Positions 32,156 through 45,054 of a stretch of DNA of 64,000 nt are shown in pieces. The stretch's first letter is position 1, and each line of letters opens with the position of its first letter. This DNA comes from SAR86 cluster bacterium AG-422-O05. GTDB lineage: Bacteria; Pseudomonadota; Gammaproteobacteria; Magnimaribacterales; D2472. The notes under the pieces are model-generated. The model did no database searches and was not told the origin of the DNA. It saw nothing but the letters and a program-made list of their open reading frames with translations. The stretch spans positions 186,001 through 250,000 of the forward strand of contig QCMW01000001.1 of the NCBI GenBank assembly GCA_003213495.1, in the 5' to 3' direction. The position numbers were made by a program, and so were the translations under genes.

Positions 32156-35100
32156 CTATTCTTCACCAATGTCTTGTTCATCAACTTTTTGAATGCCTTC
32201 AGATAATGCTGCTAGTCGTTCTTCATCACTGATTCCTGAGATCTCTACTTCACTATCGCCTTTCTTTTTACTTCTAAGTCTGTCATGAAATTCCATTCCA
32301 GTACCTGCAGGTATCAATCTTCCAACAACCACATTTTCTTTGAGGCCTCTTAGACCATCTTTTTTACCTGTAACTGCTGCTTCTGTTAAAACTCTTGTAG
32401 TTTCTTGGAAAGAAGCTGCTGATATGAAGGAGTCGGTGGCAAGCGATGCTTTTGTAATGCCTAACAACACTCTTTCAAAATCTGCAGGAGTTTTTCCATC
32501 AGCTTCAACTTTAGCATTTTCTTCTCTAAGATCAGAGTAACTAACTTGGTCTCCTTGAATAAATTTAGTATCACCTCCATCAACAACTAAGGCTTTTCTT
32601 AACATTTGTCTTAAAATTGTTTCTATATGTTTATCGTTTATAGATACTCCTTGGAGTCTATATACATCTTGTATTTCATTCACAATAAAATTAGTAAGCT
32701 CTGGAACTCCTTTTAATCTTAAAATATCATGCGGGCTTAAAGGTCCTTCTGAAATAACGTCACCTTTATTAATCCTCTCGCCTTCAAACACATTTAACAC
32801 TCTATGTTTAGGAATAAGCATCTCTTTATTTTGTGATTTTTTTGTTGCTCCCTCAGGTGTTATAACAAGTCTTACTTTTCCTTTGGTCTCTTTTCCAAAA
32901 GATACAACACCTGATTCTTCTGCAAGAACAGCAGCATCTTTAGGCTTTCTTGCTTCAAATAAATCCGCAACTCGAGGCAGGCCTCCAGTGATATCTTTTG
33001 TTTTAGAAGCAACTAGCGGCATCCTTGCGATTACTTCACCTGCTGTAATTTTTTGGCCATCTCTTAAATTGACTAATCCGCCAGCTGGAAGTGGATATTG
33101 AGCTGGTTGCTTATATTCACCAACCAACACAGTTTTGCCTTTAGAGTCAACTATCTCAATAGTAGGTACCATATCTCTTCCTGCTGATGGTCTATCAGCA
33201 ACTTCAATAATTTCTATACTCGATAGTCCAGTAAGCTGATCTAATTGTTCTCTAACTGTAACCCCATCATCGATATCTATAAATTTCACTTTTCCAGATG
33301 TTTCAGAAATTATCGGTCTTGTATATGGATCCCATGAAGCGACTTTAACTCCATCTTCTAAGTCATCGGTACTATCAACCTCTAGAACAGCTCCATAAGG
33401 AACTCTGTATTGTTCAATGATTTTTCCATTTACATCCGAAATTGAACACATTGCATTTCTAGATACAACTACTTCCAATTTATCTTTATTAGTAACAGTT
33501 TTCATATCATCAGAAAATGATACTGCGCCAGCATTTTTATTATAAATTGCGTTATCCTCTGATGAGCTTGAAGCAGCGCCACCAATATGAAAAGTTCTCA
33601 TGGTTAACTGTGTTCCAGGCTCTCCAATTGATTGTGCAGCAACTACACCTACTGCCTCACCTCTATGAACAAGATGTCCTCTAGCAAGATCACGACCATA
33701 GCATTTAGCACATACTCCTATTGGAGCATCACATGTCATTGGTGACCTGATTTTTAAGCTAGACAAATTCAGTTCATCTATTCTTTTAACAGCATCCTCA
33801 TCAAGCATTGTATTTACTGGGAAGAGTTCTTTTCCTTCTTCATCAAGAATAGGTTCAGCAATTACTCTACCTAAAATTCTATCGGTAAGGGCTTGAATAA
33901 TTTCTCCACCATCAATAATTGATGTCACTGTTATAGACTCAGATGTTCCGCAATCGTCAATATTGATTATTGAATCCATAGAGACATCACATAGTCTTCT
34001 GGTTAAATAACCAGAGTTAGCTGTTTTGAGTGCTGTATCTGCTAAGCCCTTCCTGGCTCCATGAGTAGATATAAAATACTGCAGAACTGATAAACCCTCT
34101 CTGAAGTTAGCAGTTATTGGTGTCTCAATAATCGAGCCATCTGGCTTAGACATTAAACCTCTCATCCCTGAAAGCTGTCTAATCTGAGCTGGTGACCCTC
34201 TTGCTCCAGAATCTGCATATATGTAAACAGAATTAAATGAAGATTGATTAATTTTTTCACCATCTGGTGATGTAGCAGTTTCTGTACTAATTTTTTCCAT
34301 CATTGCTTTTGCAACTTGTTCATTTGCTCTTGACCAAATATCAATCACCTTGTTGTATCTTTCTCCTCGTGTGACAAGACCTGAGTCAAATTGCTTTTCA
34401 ATTGCCTTAACTTCTTTTTCAGAGCTTTCTATGATCTTTGCTTTTTCTTCAGGTATCACAAAATCATTCACCCCAATTGAAGAACCGGATCTTGTAGAAA
34501 AGTCAAAACCTAGATACATTAATTGATCAGCAAAAATTACAGTCTTCTTTAAACCTGCTTTTCTATATGAAATATCTACCAATCTTGAGACTGACTTTTT
34601 ATTTAATACATTATTAATGTTGTTAAAACCGACTTCAACTGGTGTAATTCTCCAAATAATAACTCTACCTACAGTAGTATCTTCTAATGTAGTTTCTCCA
34701 TCTTCATGAATAATTCTTACTTTAACAGGAGAGTGAACTTCTAAATTTCCAGTCTCATAAGCTCTTAGTACCTCATCAGGATTACTAAAGACTCTTCCCC
34801 CACCGGAAGCGTTAGCATTATCTCTTGTCATATAATAAAGTCCCAAAACAACATCTTGTGTAGGATTGATAATTGGGGATCCGTCAGCTGGAGATAAAAT
34901 GTTATTAGTAGACATCATTAAAGCTCTTGCTTCAAGTTGTGCTTCGAGAGTTAACGGTACATGAACTGCCATTTGATCACCATCAAAGTCTGCATTAAAA
35001 GCAACACAAACAAGAGGGTGTAATTGAATGGCTTTACCTTCGATTAGCTTTGGTTCAAATGCTTGAAGTCCTAATCTATGAAGAGTTGGTGCTCTATTTA

Positions 35101-36361
35101 AAAGAACAGGATGCTCTCTTATAACTTCTTCCAAAACCTCCCATACTTCAGGAGTTTCTCTCTCAACTAGTTTTTTTGCAGCCTTTATTGTTGTTGCAAG
35201 TTCTCGATTTTCAAGCTTTCCATAAACAAATGGCTTAAAAAGCTCTAAAGCCATTTTCTTTGGTAAACCACATTGATGAAGTTTTAGATTTGGCCCAGCT
35301 ACAATTACTGATCTACCAGAATAATCTACTCTTTTGCCTAGAAGATTTTGTCTAAATCTTCCTCCCTTTCCTTTAATCATATCTGCAAGGGATTTTAATG
35401 GTCTTTTATTTGTTCCTGTAATTACTCTTCCTCTTCTTCCATTATCTAAAAGCGCATCAACAGATTCTTGAAGCATCCTTTTTTCATTTCTAACAATTAT
35501 TTCTGGAGCATTTAATTCAAGTAGTCTTTTTAACCTATTATTTCTATTAATAACTCGTCTATATAGGTCGTTTAGGTCTGATGTTGCAAACCTTCCACCT
35601 TCAAGAGGAACTAGAGGTCTAAGATCAGGGGGAAGAACTGGTAATACATCCATTATCATCCATTCTGGTTTGTTACCAGAATCTTTAAATGCTTCTAATA
35701 ACTTTAATCGTTTTGATAATTTTTTTAATTTGGTTTCCGAGTTAGTTTGTGGAATTTCCTCTCTAATAATTCTTATTTCATCATCGATATCAATCTCTTG
35801 AAGTAGCTTTTGAACAGCTTCAGCACCCATGCCTGAATCGAAATCATCTCCATATTGCTCATAGGTTTCAACCCACTCTTCTTCTGTAAGAATGTCTCCT
35901 TTTTCAAGAGGTGTCATGCCTGGATCAGTAACTATATAACTTTCAAAATAAAGCACCCTTTCAATTTCTCTCAATGTAACATTAAGCAATAATCCTATTC
36001 TTGAGGGTAAAGATTTTAGGAACCATATATGTGCAACTGGTGCTGCAAGATCTATATGTCCCATTCTTTCTCTTCTAACTTTAGCTAATGTAACTTCAAC
36101 TCCACACTTTTCACAAACTACTCCTCTATGCTTCATCCTTTTATACTTACCACATATGCATTCGTAGTCCTTAACTGGGCCAAAAATTTTCGCACAAAAT
36201 AAACCATCTCTTTCAGGTTTAAATGTTCTATAGTTAATGGTTTCAGGTTTTTTAACCTCTCCAAATGACCAAGATTTTATGACCTGAGGAGAAGCTAAAC
36301 CTGCTGAGATTGATGTAAAATCAGCTTGGTTAGTTTTTAAAGATTTTAATAAGTCTCTCAA
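32156..36361 (-). CDS. rpoC: RNA polymerase beta' subunit
   Basis: 1401 residues (E. coli 1407). The N-terminal zinc ribbon is [23 protein letters not shown] near residue 70-90, the catalytic magnesium loop [12 protein letters not shown] near 460, the second zinc site has [16 protein letters not shown] near 890, and the trigger-loop region has [11 protein letters not shown]. All elements for catalysis are intact. It begins 9 bases after rpoB. The C-terminus is acidic. Confidence 0.99.
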   Translation of the reverse strand: MRDLLKSLKTNQADFTSISAGLASPQVIKSWSFGEVKKPETINYRTFKPERDGLFCAKIFGPVKDYECICGKYKRMKHRGVVCEKCGVEVTLAKVRRERMGHIDLAAPVAHIWFLKSLPSRIGLLLNVTLREIERVLYFESYIVTDPGMTPLEKGDILTEEEWVETYEQYGDDFDSGMGAEAVQKLLQEIDIDDEIRIIREEIPQTNSETKLKKLSKRLKLLEAFKDSGNKPEWMIMDVLPVLPPDLRPLVPLEGGRFATSDLNDLYRRVINRNNRLKRLLELNAPEIIVRNEKRMLQESVDALLDNGRRGRVITGTNKRPLKSLADMIKGKGGRFRQNLLGKRVDYSGRSVIVAGPNLKLHQCGLPKKMALELFKPFVYGKLENRELATTIKAAKKLVERETPEVWEVLEEVIREHPVLLNRAPTLHRLGLQAFEPKLIEGKAIQLHPLVCVAFNADFDGDQMAVHVPLTLEAQLEARALMMSTNNILSPADGSPIINPTQDVVLGLYYMTRDNANASGGGRVFSNPDEVLRAYETGNLEVHSPVKVRIIHEDGETTLEDTTVGRVIIWRITPVEVGFNNINNVLNKKSVSRLVDISYRKAGLKKTVIFADQLMYLGFDFSTRSGSSIGVNDFVIPEEKAKIIESSEKEVKAIEKQFDSGLVTRGERYNKVIDIWSRANEQVAKAMMEKISTETATSPDGEKINQSSFNSVYIYADSGARGSPAQIRQLSGMRGLMSKPDGSIIETPITANFREGLSVLQYFISTHGARKGLADTALKTANSGYLTRRLCDVSMDSIINIDDCGTSESITVTSIIDGGEIIQALTDRILGRVIAEPILDEEGKELFPVNTMLDEDAVKRIDELNLSSLKIRSPMTCDAPIGVCAKCYGRDLARGHLVHRGEAVGVVAAQSIGEPGTQLTMRTFHIGGAASSSSEDNAIYNKNAGAVSFSDDMKTVTNKDKLEVVVSRNAMCSISDVNGKIIEQYRVPYGAVLEVDSTDDLEDGVKVASWDPYTRPIISETSGKVKFIDIDDGVTVREQLDQLTGLSSIEIIEVADRPSAGRDMVPTIEIVDSKGKTVLVGEYKQPAQYPLPAGGLVNLRDGQKITAGEVIARMPLVASKTKDITGGLPRVADLFEARKPKDAAVLAEESGVVSFGKETKGKVRLVITPEGATKKSQNKEMLIPKHRVLNVFEGERINKGDVISEGPLSPHDILRLKGVPELTNFIVNEIQDVYRLQGVSINDKHIETILRQMLRKALVVDGGDTKFIQGDQVSYSDLREENAKVEADGKTPADFERVLLGITKASLATDSFISAASFQETTRVLTEAAVTGKKDGLRGLKENVVVGRLIPAGTGMEFHDRLRSKKKGDSEVEISGISDEERLAALSEGIQKVDEQDIGEE

Positions 36362-36370
36362 TTTTATCTC

Positions 36371-39300
36371 CTATTTTTCTTCGTCTAATTCTATATTTAT
36401 GCCTAATGACTTAATTTCTTTACTAAGTACATTAAATGACTCAGGTACATTGGCATCCATTTCATAGGTACCATCAACAATATTTTTGTACATTTTTGTT
36501 CTTCCAGAAACATCATCTGATTTAACGGTAAGCATCTCTTGAAGAGTATATGAAGCACCGTAGGCCTCTAAAGCCCATACTTCCATTTCTCCAAATCTTT
36601 GACCGCCAAATTGTGCTTTACCACCAAGAGGCTGCTGTGTGACTAAACTATATGAACCTGTTGATCTAGCATGCATCTTATCATCAACTAAATGATTTAA
36701 TTTGATCATATACATGTAACCAACTGTGACAGGACTATCAAATTTATTACCAGTTCTTCCATCAAATAATGTAATTTGTCCTGATTCAGGTAAATCAGCT
36801 AATTTAAGAAGTTCTTTAATTTCACTTTCTTTAGCTCCATCAAAGACTGGGGTAGCAATCGGCAAACCCTTTCTGAGATTATTAGCTAATTCATTAATTT
36901 CAGTGTTATTGAAAGATTGAATATCTTCTTTATTTGCAGCATTTTTATTATAAAGTGTATCAAGGTAGTCTTTAAGTTCAGCTGGCTTAGCATTTTCTTT
37001 TAACATGAGATCAATTTTGTCTCCTATGCCTTTTGCAGCAGATCCCATATGAGTTTCAAGAATTTGACCAACATTCATTCTTGATGGGACACCAAGCGGA
37101 TTTAAAACAATATCAATTGGATTTCCACTTTCATCATATGGCATATCCTCAACAGGCATTATTTCGGAAATTACTCCTTTATTACCATGCCTTCCTGCCA
37201 TTTTATCACCTGGCTGTATTCTTCTTTTTATAGCTAAGTAAACTTTCACTATCTTGATAACACCAGGGGCTAAGTCGTGTCCTCTTATTATTTTTGATTT
37301 CTTTTCTTCAAACCTAGATTTGATATCTTTAATAAACTGCTTATAAGAAGTCTCTGTTTCCTCAATGATATTGTTAGTTGCTTCCTTAGCAATCCTAATT
37401 GAGAAAATATCATTAATTTTAAGACTATCTAATTTTTCGGAAGTCAAAATTTCGCCCTTTTTAACACCGTTGCCCTTAACAACTTTATTAGATTTTAATA
37501 ATTCAGAAAGTCTTCTTTTCGTTGCTTGTTCTACAACAGCTGCTTCATCATCAGCATCTTTTTTTGACTGATCTAAATGATCCTGTTCTATTGCAAGAGT
37601 CCTTTCGTCTTTTTCCATTCCGTCTCTTGTAAAAACTTCAACTCCAATGACAGTTCCTTTTGAGCTAGACCTCTGTGATGTATCCTTAACATCAGAGGCT
37701 TTTTCACCAAAGATTGCTCTTAATAATTTTTCCTCCGGTGATAATTGAGTTTCACCTTTAGGTGTAATTTTTCCGACAAGAATGTCTCCAGGCTCTACTT
37801 CAGCTCCAACATAAACTATTCCACATTCATCAAGTTTGTTTAGAGACCCCTCTCCAACATTTGGTATATCTGCAGTAATTTCTTCTGAACCTAATTTAGT
37901 ATCTCTCGCAATACATACGATTTCTTGAATATGAATTGAAGTAAATCTGTCTTCTCTTGCAACTTTTTCAGAAATTAAAATTGAATCCTCAAAGTTATAT
38001 CCATTCCAAGGCATAAAAGCAATTCGGATATTTTGACCCAAAGCAAGTTCACCATTATCAACAGATGGTCCATCAGCAAGGATATCGCCTGCTTTTACAG
38101 TGTCACCATCTTTTACGATTGGACGTTGATTTATACATGTATTTTGATTGGACCTTGTATACTTAATTAAGTTATATACATCTGATGCTGTTTTTGATTT
38201 TTTGTCGGTTACCCTTACAACTATTCTTGACGCGTCAACACTCTCAACAACACCAGAATTTCTAGCAACAATACATACTCCAGAATCTCTTGCAACAACA
38301 GTTTCTAAGCCAGTACCAACTAGAGGTTTTTCAGATCTTAATACCGGAACTGCTTGACGTTGCATATTTGATCCCATTAAAGCCCTATTTGCATCATCAT
38401 GCTCAAGGAAAGGAATTAATGAAGCTGCAATGGATACCACTTGCTGAGGTGATACGTCCATTAAATCTATTCTGTCAGGAGACATCAACTCAAACTCATT
38501 TGCGTGTCTAACGGCAACCAGATCATCAATAAATTTATTATTTTTATCAAGCATTACATTTGCTTGAGCAATGACATGCTCAGCCTCATCTATAGCCGAA
38601 AGATAAATAATTTCATCGGTTACTTTACCATTTGTTACTTTTCTATAAGGTGTTTCAATAAATCCATATTGATTAGTTCTAGAATAAGAAGCAAATGAAT
38701 TAATTAGTCCAATATTGGGTCCTTCTGGAGTCTCAATTGGACAAACCCTTCCATAATGAGTTGGATGTACATCTCTTACCTCGAATCCAGCTCTTTCTCT
38801 AGTTAGCCCACCAGGACCTAAAGCTGAAACTCTTCTCTTATGAGTAATTTCAGAAAGTGGATTATTTTGATCCATAAATTGTGAAAGCTGACTCGAACCA
38901 AAAAATTCTTTTATGGCAGCAGTGACAGGCTTAGCATTAATTAGATCTTGTGGTCCTAATTCATCTGCTTCTGCATTACTTAATCTTTCTCTTACCGCTC
39001 TCTCTACTCTTATAAGTCCAACTCTAAACTGGTTAGCAGTCATCTCACCTACCGAACGTACTCTCCTATTTCCAAGATGATCGATGTCATCAACAATGTC
39101 ATGTCCATCTCTTATGTTTACGATGCCTTTCATGACTTCAATGATGTCTTTCTTGTCTAGTATGTGAGGATTATCTTTTTTTTCGTCAAGTTTCAATCTT
39201 CTATTAAATTTCATTCTTCCGACTTCAGATAAATCATATCTTTCATCATTAAAAAACAAGTTAGTAAATAAAGTTTCAGCAGAATCTTTTGTTGGTGGCT

Positions 39301-40432
39301 CTCCTGGCCTCATCATTCTATAAATTTCTACAAGAGCTTCCAATCGATTAGTTGTTGGATCTGCCCTCAAGGTATTTGATATATATGGGCCTTTATCTAG
39401 CTCGTTAATGTAGAGACATTTTATTTCTTTTAAATTGTTACTTTTGATATCTTCTAAAACTTGTTCATCAATTTCTGTATTTGCTGAAAATAATACTTCT
39501 CCTGTTTCGGTATTGAATATATCTTTAGATAAAACTTTACCTAATAGGAATTCATCTGAAAGGGATATCTGAGATGCTTTTGAATTAGTTAATTCTTTAA
39601 TATGTCTGGCAGTAATTCTTTTTCCTGCCTCAACATATACTTTACTTTTGACTTTAATATCTACAGGTAATGTTTCGCCCCTTAATCTTTCAGGAACTAG
39701 TTCAACTTTTACTGAATCTTTATCAAGAGTAAATAATTCTTCTTCGTAAAACTCCGATAAGATTTCTTCTGTGCCCATATCTAATGCTCTAAGCATTATG
39801 GTTGCAGGAATCTTTCTTCTCCTATCAATTCTGCTAAATAAGATATCCTTTGGATCAAATTCGAAATCTAACCAAGATCCTCTATAAGGAATTATTCTCG
39901 CAGAGTATAGAACCTTACCAGATGAATGTGTTTTACCTTTATCATGATCATAAAAAACACCAGGTGATCTATGCAGTTGAGATACGACAACTCTTTCAGT
40001 TCCATTTATAATAAATGATGCATCTTCTGTCATTAATGGGACTTCTCCCATAAATACTTCGCCCTCTTTAATATCTTTTACTTCTTTAAAATTTGAGTCT
40101 CTGTCAAATAGAACCAATTTAACCTTAATTCTTAATGGGGCTGAATATGATAATCCTTGAATTAAACATTCTTGGACATCATAAGTATTTTTACCAAGTT
40201 CATATGAAACATACTCCAAGGCAGCATTTCCTGAAACACTTTTTATAGGAAACAAGGTTTGAAAAACATCTTCCAGACCTTGTTTTTTTCGTTTATCAGG
40301 AGCCACATCAGCTTGAAGAAATTCTGCATAAGATTTAGTTTGGGTTTCAATAAGATTTGGTAAATCCATAACCTTAGCAAAGGTTCCAAAATTCTTTCTT
40401 ATTCTTTTCTTTTCCGTATAGCTGTATGACAT
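36371..40432 (-). CDS. rpoB: RNA polymerase beta subunit
   Basis: 1353 residues (E. coli 1342). The rifampicin pocket reads [20 protein letters not shown] then [12 protein letters not shown], with the Asp, His and Ser positions of the sensitive form. The C-terminal [15 protein letters not shown] and [23 protein letters not shown] are standard. It follows rplL after 35 bases; no attenuator hairpin with a T tract is seen in that gap, unlike E. coli. Confidence 0.99.
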   Translation of the reverse strand: MSYSYTEKKRIRKNFGTFAKVMDLPNLIETQTKSYAEFLQADVAPDKRKKQGLEDVFQTLFPIKSVSGNAALEYVSYELGKNTYDVQECLIQGLSYSAPLRIKVKLVLFDRDSNFKEVKDIKEGEVFMGEVPLMTEDASFIINGTERVVVSQLHRSPGVFYDHDKGKTHSSGKVLYSARIIPYRGSWLDFEFDPKDILFSRIDRRRKIPATIMLRALDMGTEEILSEFYEEELFTLDKDSVKVELVPERLRGETLPVDIKVKSKVYVEAGKRITARHIKELTNSKASQISLSDEFLLGKVLSKDIFNTETGEVLFSANTEIDEQVLEDIKSNNLKEIKCLYINELDKGPYISNTLRADPTTNRLEALVEIYRMMRPGEPPTKDSAETLFTNLFFNDERYDLSEVGRMKFNRRLKLDEKKDNPHILDKKDIIEVMKGIVNIRDGHDIVDDIDHLGNRRVRSVGEMTANQFRVGLIRVERAVRERLSNAEADELGPQDLINAKPVTAAIKEFFGSSQLSQFMDQNNPLSEITHKRRVSALGPGGLTRERAGFEVRDVHPTHYGRVCPIETPEGPNIGLINSFASYSRTNQYGFIETPYRKVTNGKVTDEIIYLSAIDEAEHVIAQANVMLDKNNKFIDDLVAVRHANEFELMSPDRIDLMDVSPQQVVSIAASLIPFLEHDDANRALMGSNMQRQAVPVLRSEKPLVGTGLETVVARDSGVCIVARNSGVVESVDASRIVVRVTDKKSKTASDVYNLIKYTRSNQNTCINQRPIVKDGDTVKAGDILADGPSVDNGELALGQNIRIAFMPWNGYNFEDSILISEKVAREDRFTSIHIQEIVCIARDTKLGSEEITADIPNVGEGSLNKLDECGIVYVGAEVEPGDILVGKITPKGETQLSPEEKLLRAIFGEKASDVKDTSQRSSSKGTVIGVEVFTRDGMEKDERTLAIEQDHLDQSKKDADDEAAVVEQATKRRLSELLKSNKVVKGNGVKKGEILTSEKLDSLKINDIFSIRIAKEATNNIIEETETSYKQFIKDIKSRFEEKKSKIIRGHDLAPGVIKIVKVYLAIKRRIQPGDKMAGRHGNKGVISEIMPVEDMPYDESGNPIDIVLNPLGVPSRMNVGQILETHMGSAAKGIGDKIDLMLKENAKPAELKDYLDTLYNKNAANKEDIQSFNNTEINELANNLRKGLPIATPVFDGAKESEIKELLKLADLPESGQITLFDGRTGNKFDSPVTVGYMYMIKLNHLVDDKMHARSTGSYSLVTQQPLGGKAQFGGQRFGEMEVWALEAYGASYTLQEMLTVKSDDVSGRTKMYKNIVDGTYEMDANVPESFNVLSKEIKSLGINIELDEEK

Positions 40433-40467
40433 AAATGCGCCCTGTTAAATGTTTTTATAGTTAATAG

Positions 40468-40851
40468 TTATTTAAGCTCACCGGTAGCTCCAGCTTCTGT
40501 AAGCTGAGCTAACATTCCTTCTGCTTCTTCTTTTTTTACACCTTCTTTTAAAGTACTAGGTGCACCATCAACCATATCTTTAGCTTCTTTTAATCCTAAT
40601 CCAGTGATTGCTCTTACAGCTTTAATTACTTGAACTTTTTGATCTCCTGCTGCTGATAAAACAACATCAAACTCATCCTTTTCTTCTGCTGCAGGTGCGT
40701 CACCATCACCACTAGCTGCTGCTGGAGCTGCTGCAACAGCTGCCGCTGCTGTAACACCAAATTTTTCTTCAATAGCAGAAATAAGATCTACGAGATCCAT
40801 AACTGACATTTCCTCTATTGCTTTTAAAATATCATCTTTACTAGTTGCCAT
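40468..40851 (-). CDS. rplL: 50S ribosomal protein L7/L12
   Basis: 127 residues. The N-terminal dimerisation helix pair is followed by an alanine/glycine-rich hinge ([17 protein letters not shown]) and the factor-binding C-terminal domain ([24 protein letters not shown]). A strong AAGGAG precedes the ATG, fitting its multi-copy stoichiometry. 17 bases after rplJ. Confidence 0.98.
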   Translation of the reverse strand: MATSKDDILKAIEEMSVMDLVDLISAIEEKFGVTAAAAVAAAPAAASGDGDAPAAEEKDEFDVVLSAAGDQKVQVIKAVRAITGLGLKEAKDMVDGAPSTLKEGVKKEEAEGMLAQLTEAGATGELK

Positions 40852-40868
40852 TTTTTTCTCCTTATAAT

Positions 40869-41399
40869 TTAGGCAGATGCCTCTTTACTGTCACGAACTG
40901 CTGTTAAAACTCTAGCAAGCTTACTTGGTACCTCATTTAACAAAGTAGCAAATTTACTAACAGGAGCTTGAAGAACATTAGCTATTAAGCCATATGCCTC
41001 ATCTCTCGATGGAAGCTTAGCTAAAATATCTATTTGTCCACCATCGAGTAATTGCCCCTCAACAACTAAAGCTTTGATTTCTAAGTCATCAAAGTTTTTA
41101 GCATATGATTTAAGCAATTTTGCTGCTGCACCTGGCTCATCAAAAGAAAAAGCAAATAAAGAAGGTCCGGTTAGCACTTCATCTGAGCATCCAAAATCAG
41201 TACCTTCAAAAGCTAATTTAGCCAATGAATTTTTTATTACCTGAATGTGAATTCCAGATTGATTTGCTTTGGTTCTGATCTCAGTAAGTTCAGATACTTT
41301 TAAACCTCTTGCATCAGAAATAACTAAGGAAGATGCACTAGATGCAACTTCTTTAACTTCTTCAACAATCTTTACTTTTTCATTTTTAGATAATGCCAC
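40869..41399 (-). CDS. rplJ: 50S ribosomal protein L10
   Basis: 176 residues (E. coli 165); the start codon is GTG (41397-41399) with GGAG upstream. [32 protein letters not shown] is the rRNA-binding domain; the C-terminal helix ([28 protein letters not shown]) carries the L12 dimers. It is preceded by a leader with the L10 binding structure, so autogenous control is expected. Confidence 0.97.
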   Translation of the reverse strand: MALSKNEKVKIVEEVKEVASSASSLVISDARGLKVSELTEIRTKANQSGIHIQVIKNSLAKLAFEGTDFGCSDEVLTGPSLFAFSFDEPGAAAKLLKSYAKNFDDLEIKALVVEGQLLDGGQIDILAKLPSRDEAYGLIANVLQAPVSKFATLLNEVPSKLARVLTAVRDSKEASA

Positions 41400-41414
41400 A
41401 GCAATTCTCCAATT

Positions 41415-41530
41415 AAAGCCTTTCGGCTGTTTGGCGACAAATTGTAAATTACAATTTGAACACCACCTGCGTAGGAAATTAAGTCTTTCGACACCTACGG
41501 TCTTTGACGGCTGCGTAAACGCAACTATCT
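41415..41530 (-). promoter_or_regulatory. L10 leader, autoregulatory RNA structure
   Basis: In the 158-base gap before rplJ, minus-strand CCGTAGGTGTC (41490-41500) pairs with CCTACGCAGG (41466-41475) around a purine-rich GAAAGACTTAATTT loop, matching the arrangement of the E. coli L10 leader (CGTAGG...CCTACG with an internal bulge). A second hairpin AGCC-GAAA-GGCT sits just before the Shine-Dalgarno sequence. In the family L10-L12 binds this RNA and blocks rplJL translation. A long AT-rich inverted repeat (AAATTGTAATTTACAATTT) lies between. Confidence 0.7.
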
Positions 41531-41557
41531 GGTTTTATATTTCTATAAAACCAAAAC

Positions 41558-42250
41558 TTATATTAAATCGCCTGAACTAATTTTTACTCCAGGCCCCATA
41601 GTACTGCTTAAGGCAATATTTCCAATATACATACCTTTTGCAGAAGCTGGTTTTAGTTTTTTTAGCTCTTCAAGTAAAGCAACTGCGTTTGCTTTAATTT
41701 TTGAACCATCAAAACTTACTCTTCCAATGCTTCCATGAATAATTCCGTTTTTGTCAGTTCTAAACCTTACCTGGCCAGCTTTTACATTCTTAATTGCAGA
41801 AGCAACATCATCAGACACTGTTCCTGTTTTTGGATTAGGCATTAAACCTTTGGGTCCTAACACCTGACCAAGTTTCCCAACAACTTTCATAGCTGCATTG
41901 GTTGAAATAACTACATCAACAACTAAATTTTCTTTTTGAAACTTCTCAGCTAAATCTTCCATTCCAACAAAGTCTGCACCAGCTGCTTCTGCCTCTGACG
42001 CTTTGTCACCATCGGCAAATACCGCCACTACAACCTCTTTGCCAAGACTATTAGGCAATGTAACTGCGCCTCTTACGTTTTGATCTGATTTGTTAGGATC
42101 TACGCCTAGCTTGACAGATATATCTATTGATTCATCAAACTTATTAGACTTTACTGATTGAATAATTTCCATAGCTTCTTCAATAGAATAAACTTTATCA
42201 GAATCGTATTTTTCCTGAAGAGTTTGTTGTTTCTTTGTTAACTTTGTCAT
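41558..42250 (-). CDS. rplA: 50S ribosomal protein L1
   Basis: 230 residues (E. coli 234). [37 protein letters not shown], written here as [20 protein letters not shown], is the L1 signature. L1 forms the E-site stalk and in E. coli represses rplK-rplA. Overlaps rplK by 4 bases. Confidence 0.98.
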   Translation of the reverse strand: MTKLTKKQQTLQEKYDSDKVYSIEEAMEIIQSVKSNKFDESIDISVKLGVDPNKSDQNVRGAVTLPNSLGKEVVVAVFADGDKASEAEAAGADFVGMEDLAEKFQKENLVVDVVISTNAAMKVVGKLGQVLGPKGLMPNPKTGTVSDDVASAIKNVKAGQVRFRTDKNGIIHGSIGRVSFDGSKIKANAVALLEELKKLKPASAKGMYIGNIALSSTMGPGVKISSGDLI

Positions 42251-42675
42251 AGCTCTGTTTCAACTCCCATACTTCTGGCAGTCCCAGCAATAATTTTTAC
42301 AGCTGCATCTATATCATTTGCATTTAAATCAGGTTCCTTAGCTTTTGCAATCTCTTCAAGTTGCGCTCTTGTCAATTTACCTACTTTTTCTCTATTAGGT
42401 TCGCCACTTCCTTTTTCAATTTTTAAAGCCTTTCTAATTAAAACAGCAGCTGGCGGAGTCTTAACAACAAAATCAAATGATTTATCTTCATATACATTTA
42501 TGACAACTGGTAAAGGAATTCCTTTTTCAGAATCTTGGGTTGCAGAATTAAATGCATTACAAAAATCCATTATGTTAAGACCGACTTGACCTAATGCAGG
42601 ACCAACAGGCGGGCTTGGATTTGCTCCTCCAGCAGGTATTTGTAATTTTAATACGTTAGCTAATTTCTTTGCCAT
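42247..42675 (-). CDS. rplK: 50S ribosomal protein L11
   Basis: 142 residues. [33 protein letters not shown] is the N-terminal domain targeted by thiostrepton and needed for stringent response sensing; the C-terminal domain ([15 protein letters not shown]) binds the GTPase-centre RNA. Start overlaps the nusG stop by one base. Confidence 0.98.
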   Translation of the reverse strand: MAKKLANVLKLQIPAGGANPSPPVGPALGQVGLNIMDFCNAFNSATQDSEKGIPLPVVINVYEDKSFDFVVKTPPAAVLIRKALKIEKGSGEPNREKVGKLTRAQLEEIAKAKEPDLNANDIDAAVKIIAGTARSMGVETEL

Positions 42676-43202
42676 TATGTCTTCTCAATTTGTATAAAAT
42701 CTAATTCCACTGGTGTCGCTCTTCCAAGAATCTGAACAGATACTTTTGCAATATTTCTCTCATAATCTACTTCCTCGACTACACCATTGAAATCATTAAA
42801 AGGACCATCACAAACTCTTATAACTTCGCCAGGCTCATATATTGTTTTTGGAGCAGGTGCATCTTCGCCAACTTCAATTCTGTTAATAATGCTTTTGACA
42901 TCATCCTCTGATATTGGCAAAGGCTTATCTCTCGTACCTCCAACAAAACCAGATACTCTTGGAGTGGATTGAACTAACTGCCAAGAGTCATCTTCTAAAT
43001 TCATTTGAATCAAAATATATCCAGGAAAAAACTTTCTTTCTGTTGTCTTTTTTGTACCAGCCTTAAGTTCAACAATTTGTTCTGTAGGAATTAAAATCTC
43101 ACCAAATTTATCTGATAAATTATTTAACATTATCCTTTCTTCCAAAGCTGCCTTAACTTTTTGTTCATATCCTGAATAAGCCTGTATTACATACCAATCC
43201 AT
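42675..43202 (-). CDS. nusG: Transcription termination/antitermination factor NusG
   Basis: 175 residues (E. coli 181). NGN domain from [24 protein letters not shown] to about residue 115, with [10 protein letters not shown], and a C-terminal KOW domain ([26 protein letters not shown]) that contacts Rho or S10. Three bases after secE. Confidence 0.98.
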   Translation of the reverse strand: MDWYVIQAYSGYEQKVKAALEERIMLNNLSDKFGEILIPTEQIVELKAGTKKTTERKFFPGYILIQMNLEDDSWQLVQSTPRVSGFVGGTRDKPLPISEDDVKSIINRIEVGEDAPAPKTIYEPGEVIRVCDGPFNDFNGVVEEVDYERNIAKVSVQILGRATPVELDFIQIEKT

Positions 43203-43205
43203 CTT

Positions 43206-43568
43206 TTAACCTAACACCAAACTTGTTAAAAAACTCAACAACGATTCTAGTCCCCAAAAAAATAAACATAAAACGACGATGGATCCAAACACGATCATAA
43301 AAGTTTGTGTAGTCTCCATTCTTGTTGGCCAAACAACCCTTCTGATCTCAGTCCTTGATTCTTTCATAAGTTTTATAGAATTTGATCCGAAATTAGTTAT
43401 TGAAATTACGCCTAGGCCAATGATAAAAAGAGCTACAACGCCTAATACCCTATATAGGAATGCTACTTCAACGAAGTAACTATTGCCTACTACAGCTGCA
43501 GTAAATACTAAAATAGCTATAAGCCATTTGACTTTATCAAGTGCATTTGAAGTTGACCCTTTACTCAT
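43206..43568 (-). CDS. secE: Protein translocase subunit SecE
   Basis: 120 residues with three hydrophobic helices (about 13-30, 38-55 and 92-117), the E. coli-like long form. The amphipathic segment LMKESRTEIRRVVWPTRMETTQT before the last helix is the conserved functional core that clamps SecY. Followed by nusG, the standard pair. Confidence 0.95.
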   Translation of the reverse strand: MSKGSTSNALDKVKWLIAILVFTAAVVGNSYFVEVAFLYRVLGVVALFIIGLGVISITNFGSNSIKLMKESRTEIRRVVWPTRMETTQTFMIVFGSIVVLCLFFWGLESLLSFLTSLVLG

Positions 43569-43597
43569 AATTCACTCTCTACCAGTTTTTTTCCAAT

Positions 43598-43673
43598 TGG
43601 CAGGCCAGGAGGGACTCGAACCCCCAACCTCCGGTTTTGGAGACCGATGCTCTACCAATTGAGCCACTGGCCT
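43598..43673 (-). tRNA. tRNA-Trp (CCA)
   Basis: Cloverleaf with acceptor AGGCCAG/CTGGCCT, discriminator G, encoded CCA (complement of 43598-43600), anticodon loop CTCCAAA giving anticodon CCA, and T loop TTCGAGT. It lies between tuf and secE, as in many gammaproteobacteria. Confidence 0.97.
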
Positions 43674-43706
43674 AAAACTTTTTTTCATATTCTTTAAAGA
43701 CAAGTA

Positions 43707-43730
43707 AGCCGAGACATTAATGTCTCGGCT
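43707..43730 (-). other. Perfect 24-base inverted repeat between tuf and tRNA-Trp
   Basis: An uninterrupted palindrome (half-site AGCCGAGACATT) starting 13 bases after the tuf stop. On the transcribed strand the sequence after it is TACTTGTCTTT, a poor T tract, so it may be a partial terminator, a 3'-end stabiliser of the tuf message, or a processing signal for the following tRNA. Confidence 0.6.
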
Positions 43731-43743
43731 AATTAATCTTTAA

Positions 43744-44949
43744 TTACTCTATAATTTCAAGTACTTGGCCAGAACCCACAGTTCTACCGCCTTCTCTAAT
43801 TGCAAATAATAATCCAGCTTCCATTGCAATTGGAACAATTAACGAAACATCCATTGTGACAGTATCGCCTGGGTTTACCATTTCAACATCAGTACCTTTA
43901 TCATCGTAAAGTTTTTCACAAGCACCTGTTACATCAGTAGTTCTGAAATAGAACTGAGGTCTATAGTTGCTCATAAATGGTGAATGCCTTCCACCCTCTT
44001 CTTTTTTCAAAACAACAACTTTACATTTAAACTTAGTATGCGGTGTTATTGAACCTGGTTTTGCTAAAACTTGTCCTCTTTCAACAGCATCTCTTTCAAC
44101 ACCTCTTAAAAGAATACCGCAGTTTTCGCCAGCTCTTCCCTCATCAAGTGATTTTCTAAACATTTCAACACCAGTACATGTGGTAGAACTTGTTTCTTTG
44201 ATACCAACTATTTCAAGTGGATCACCTGTATTTACAACGCCTGTTTCGATTCTTCCTGTAACAACAGTTCCTCTTCCAGAAATTGTAAAAACATCTTCGA
44301 TCGGCATTAAGAAGTCACCATCTACTGGTCTTTCTGGTTCAGGAACATAGCTATCTAGAGTTTCAATGAGCTTTTGCACTGATGGGACTCCGATATCAGA
44401 AGTATCTCCCTCAAGAGCTTTGAGGGCACTCCCTACGATTATTGGTGTATCATCTCCAGGGAAATCATATTCATTTAATAGCTCTCTTATTTCCATTTCT
44501 ACTAATTCAAGCATCTCAGGATCGTCGTTTTGATCAGCTTTATTCATATAAACTACAACATGAGGCACGCCTACCTGTCTTGCCAACAGAATGTGTTCTT
44601 TTGTTTGTGGCATAGGGCCATCTGCAGCACTAACAACTAATATTGCTCCATCCATCTGCGCAGCACCTGTAATCATGTTTTTAACGTAGTCGGCGTGACC
44701 TGGACAGTCAACGTGTGCATAGTGTCTTGCTGTTGATACATACTCAACGTGAGAAGTAGCAATAGTTATACCTCTTTCTCTTTCTTCCGGAGCATTATCG
44801 ATATTTGCAAAATCAACTGCATCACCACCATATACTTCTGCAGCAACCTTTGTTAAGGCAGCAGTAAGCGTTGTTTTTCCATGGTCTACGTGACCAATGG
44901 TACCTACATTAACGTGTGGTAAATTTCTCTCGAATTTTTCTCTAGCCAT
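43744..44949 (-). CDS. tuf: Elongation factor Tu
   Basis: 401 residues (E. coli 394). G1 GHVDHGKTT at about 19-27, switch [15 protein letters not shown]4 as NKAD (NKCD in E. coli), then beta-barrel domains II and III ending [14 protein letters not shown]. It delivers aminoacyl-tRNA to the A site. It is the only tuf in the window: fusA is not followed by a second copy. It sits downstream of tRNA-Tyr and tRNA-Thr, like tufB of E. coli. Confidence 0.98.
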   Translation of the reverse strand: MAREKFERNLPHVNVGTIGHVDHGKTTLTAALTKVAAEVYGGDAVDFANIDNAPEERERGITIATSHVEYVSTARHYAHVDCPGHADYVKNMITGAAQMDGAILVVSAADGPMPQTKEHILLARQVGVPHVVVYMNKADQNDDPEMLELVEMEIRELLNEYDFPGDDTPIIVGSALKALEGDTSDIGVPSVQKLIETLDSYVPEPERPVDGDFLMPIEDVFTISGRGTVVTGRIETGVVNTGDPLEIVGIKETSSTTCTGVEMFRKSLDEGRAGENCGILLRGVERDAVERGQVLAKPGSITPHTKFKCKVVVLKKEEGGRHSPFMSNYRPQFYFRTTDVTGACEKLYDDKGTDVEMVNPGDTVTMDVSLIVPIAMEAGLLFAIREGGRTVGSGQVLEIIE

Positions 44950-44979
44950 TTTTTTATGCCTCTCTAAATTTTTTATTAA

Positions 44980-45054
44980 TGGAGCTCATAACCGGACTTG
45001 AACCGGTGACCTCTTACTTACCAAGCAAGTGCTCTACCGCTGAGCTATATGAGC
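44980..45054 (-). tRNA. tRNA-Thr (GGT)
   Basis: Acceptor GCTCATA/TATGAGC, discriminator T, encoded CCA, anticodon loop TTGGTAA with anticodon GGT, T loop TTCAAGT. It lies 30 bases before tuf, the position of thrT in E. coli. Confidence 0.96.

Noticed and set aside
40433-40467. Attenuator between rplL and rpoB
   Set aside because: The 35-base gap has no stable stem with a T tract, unlike the E. coli attenuator.
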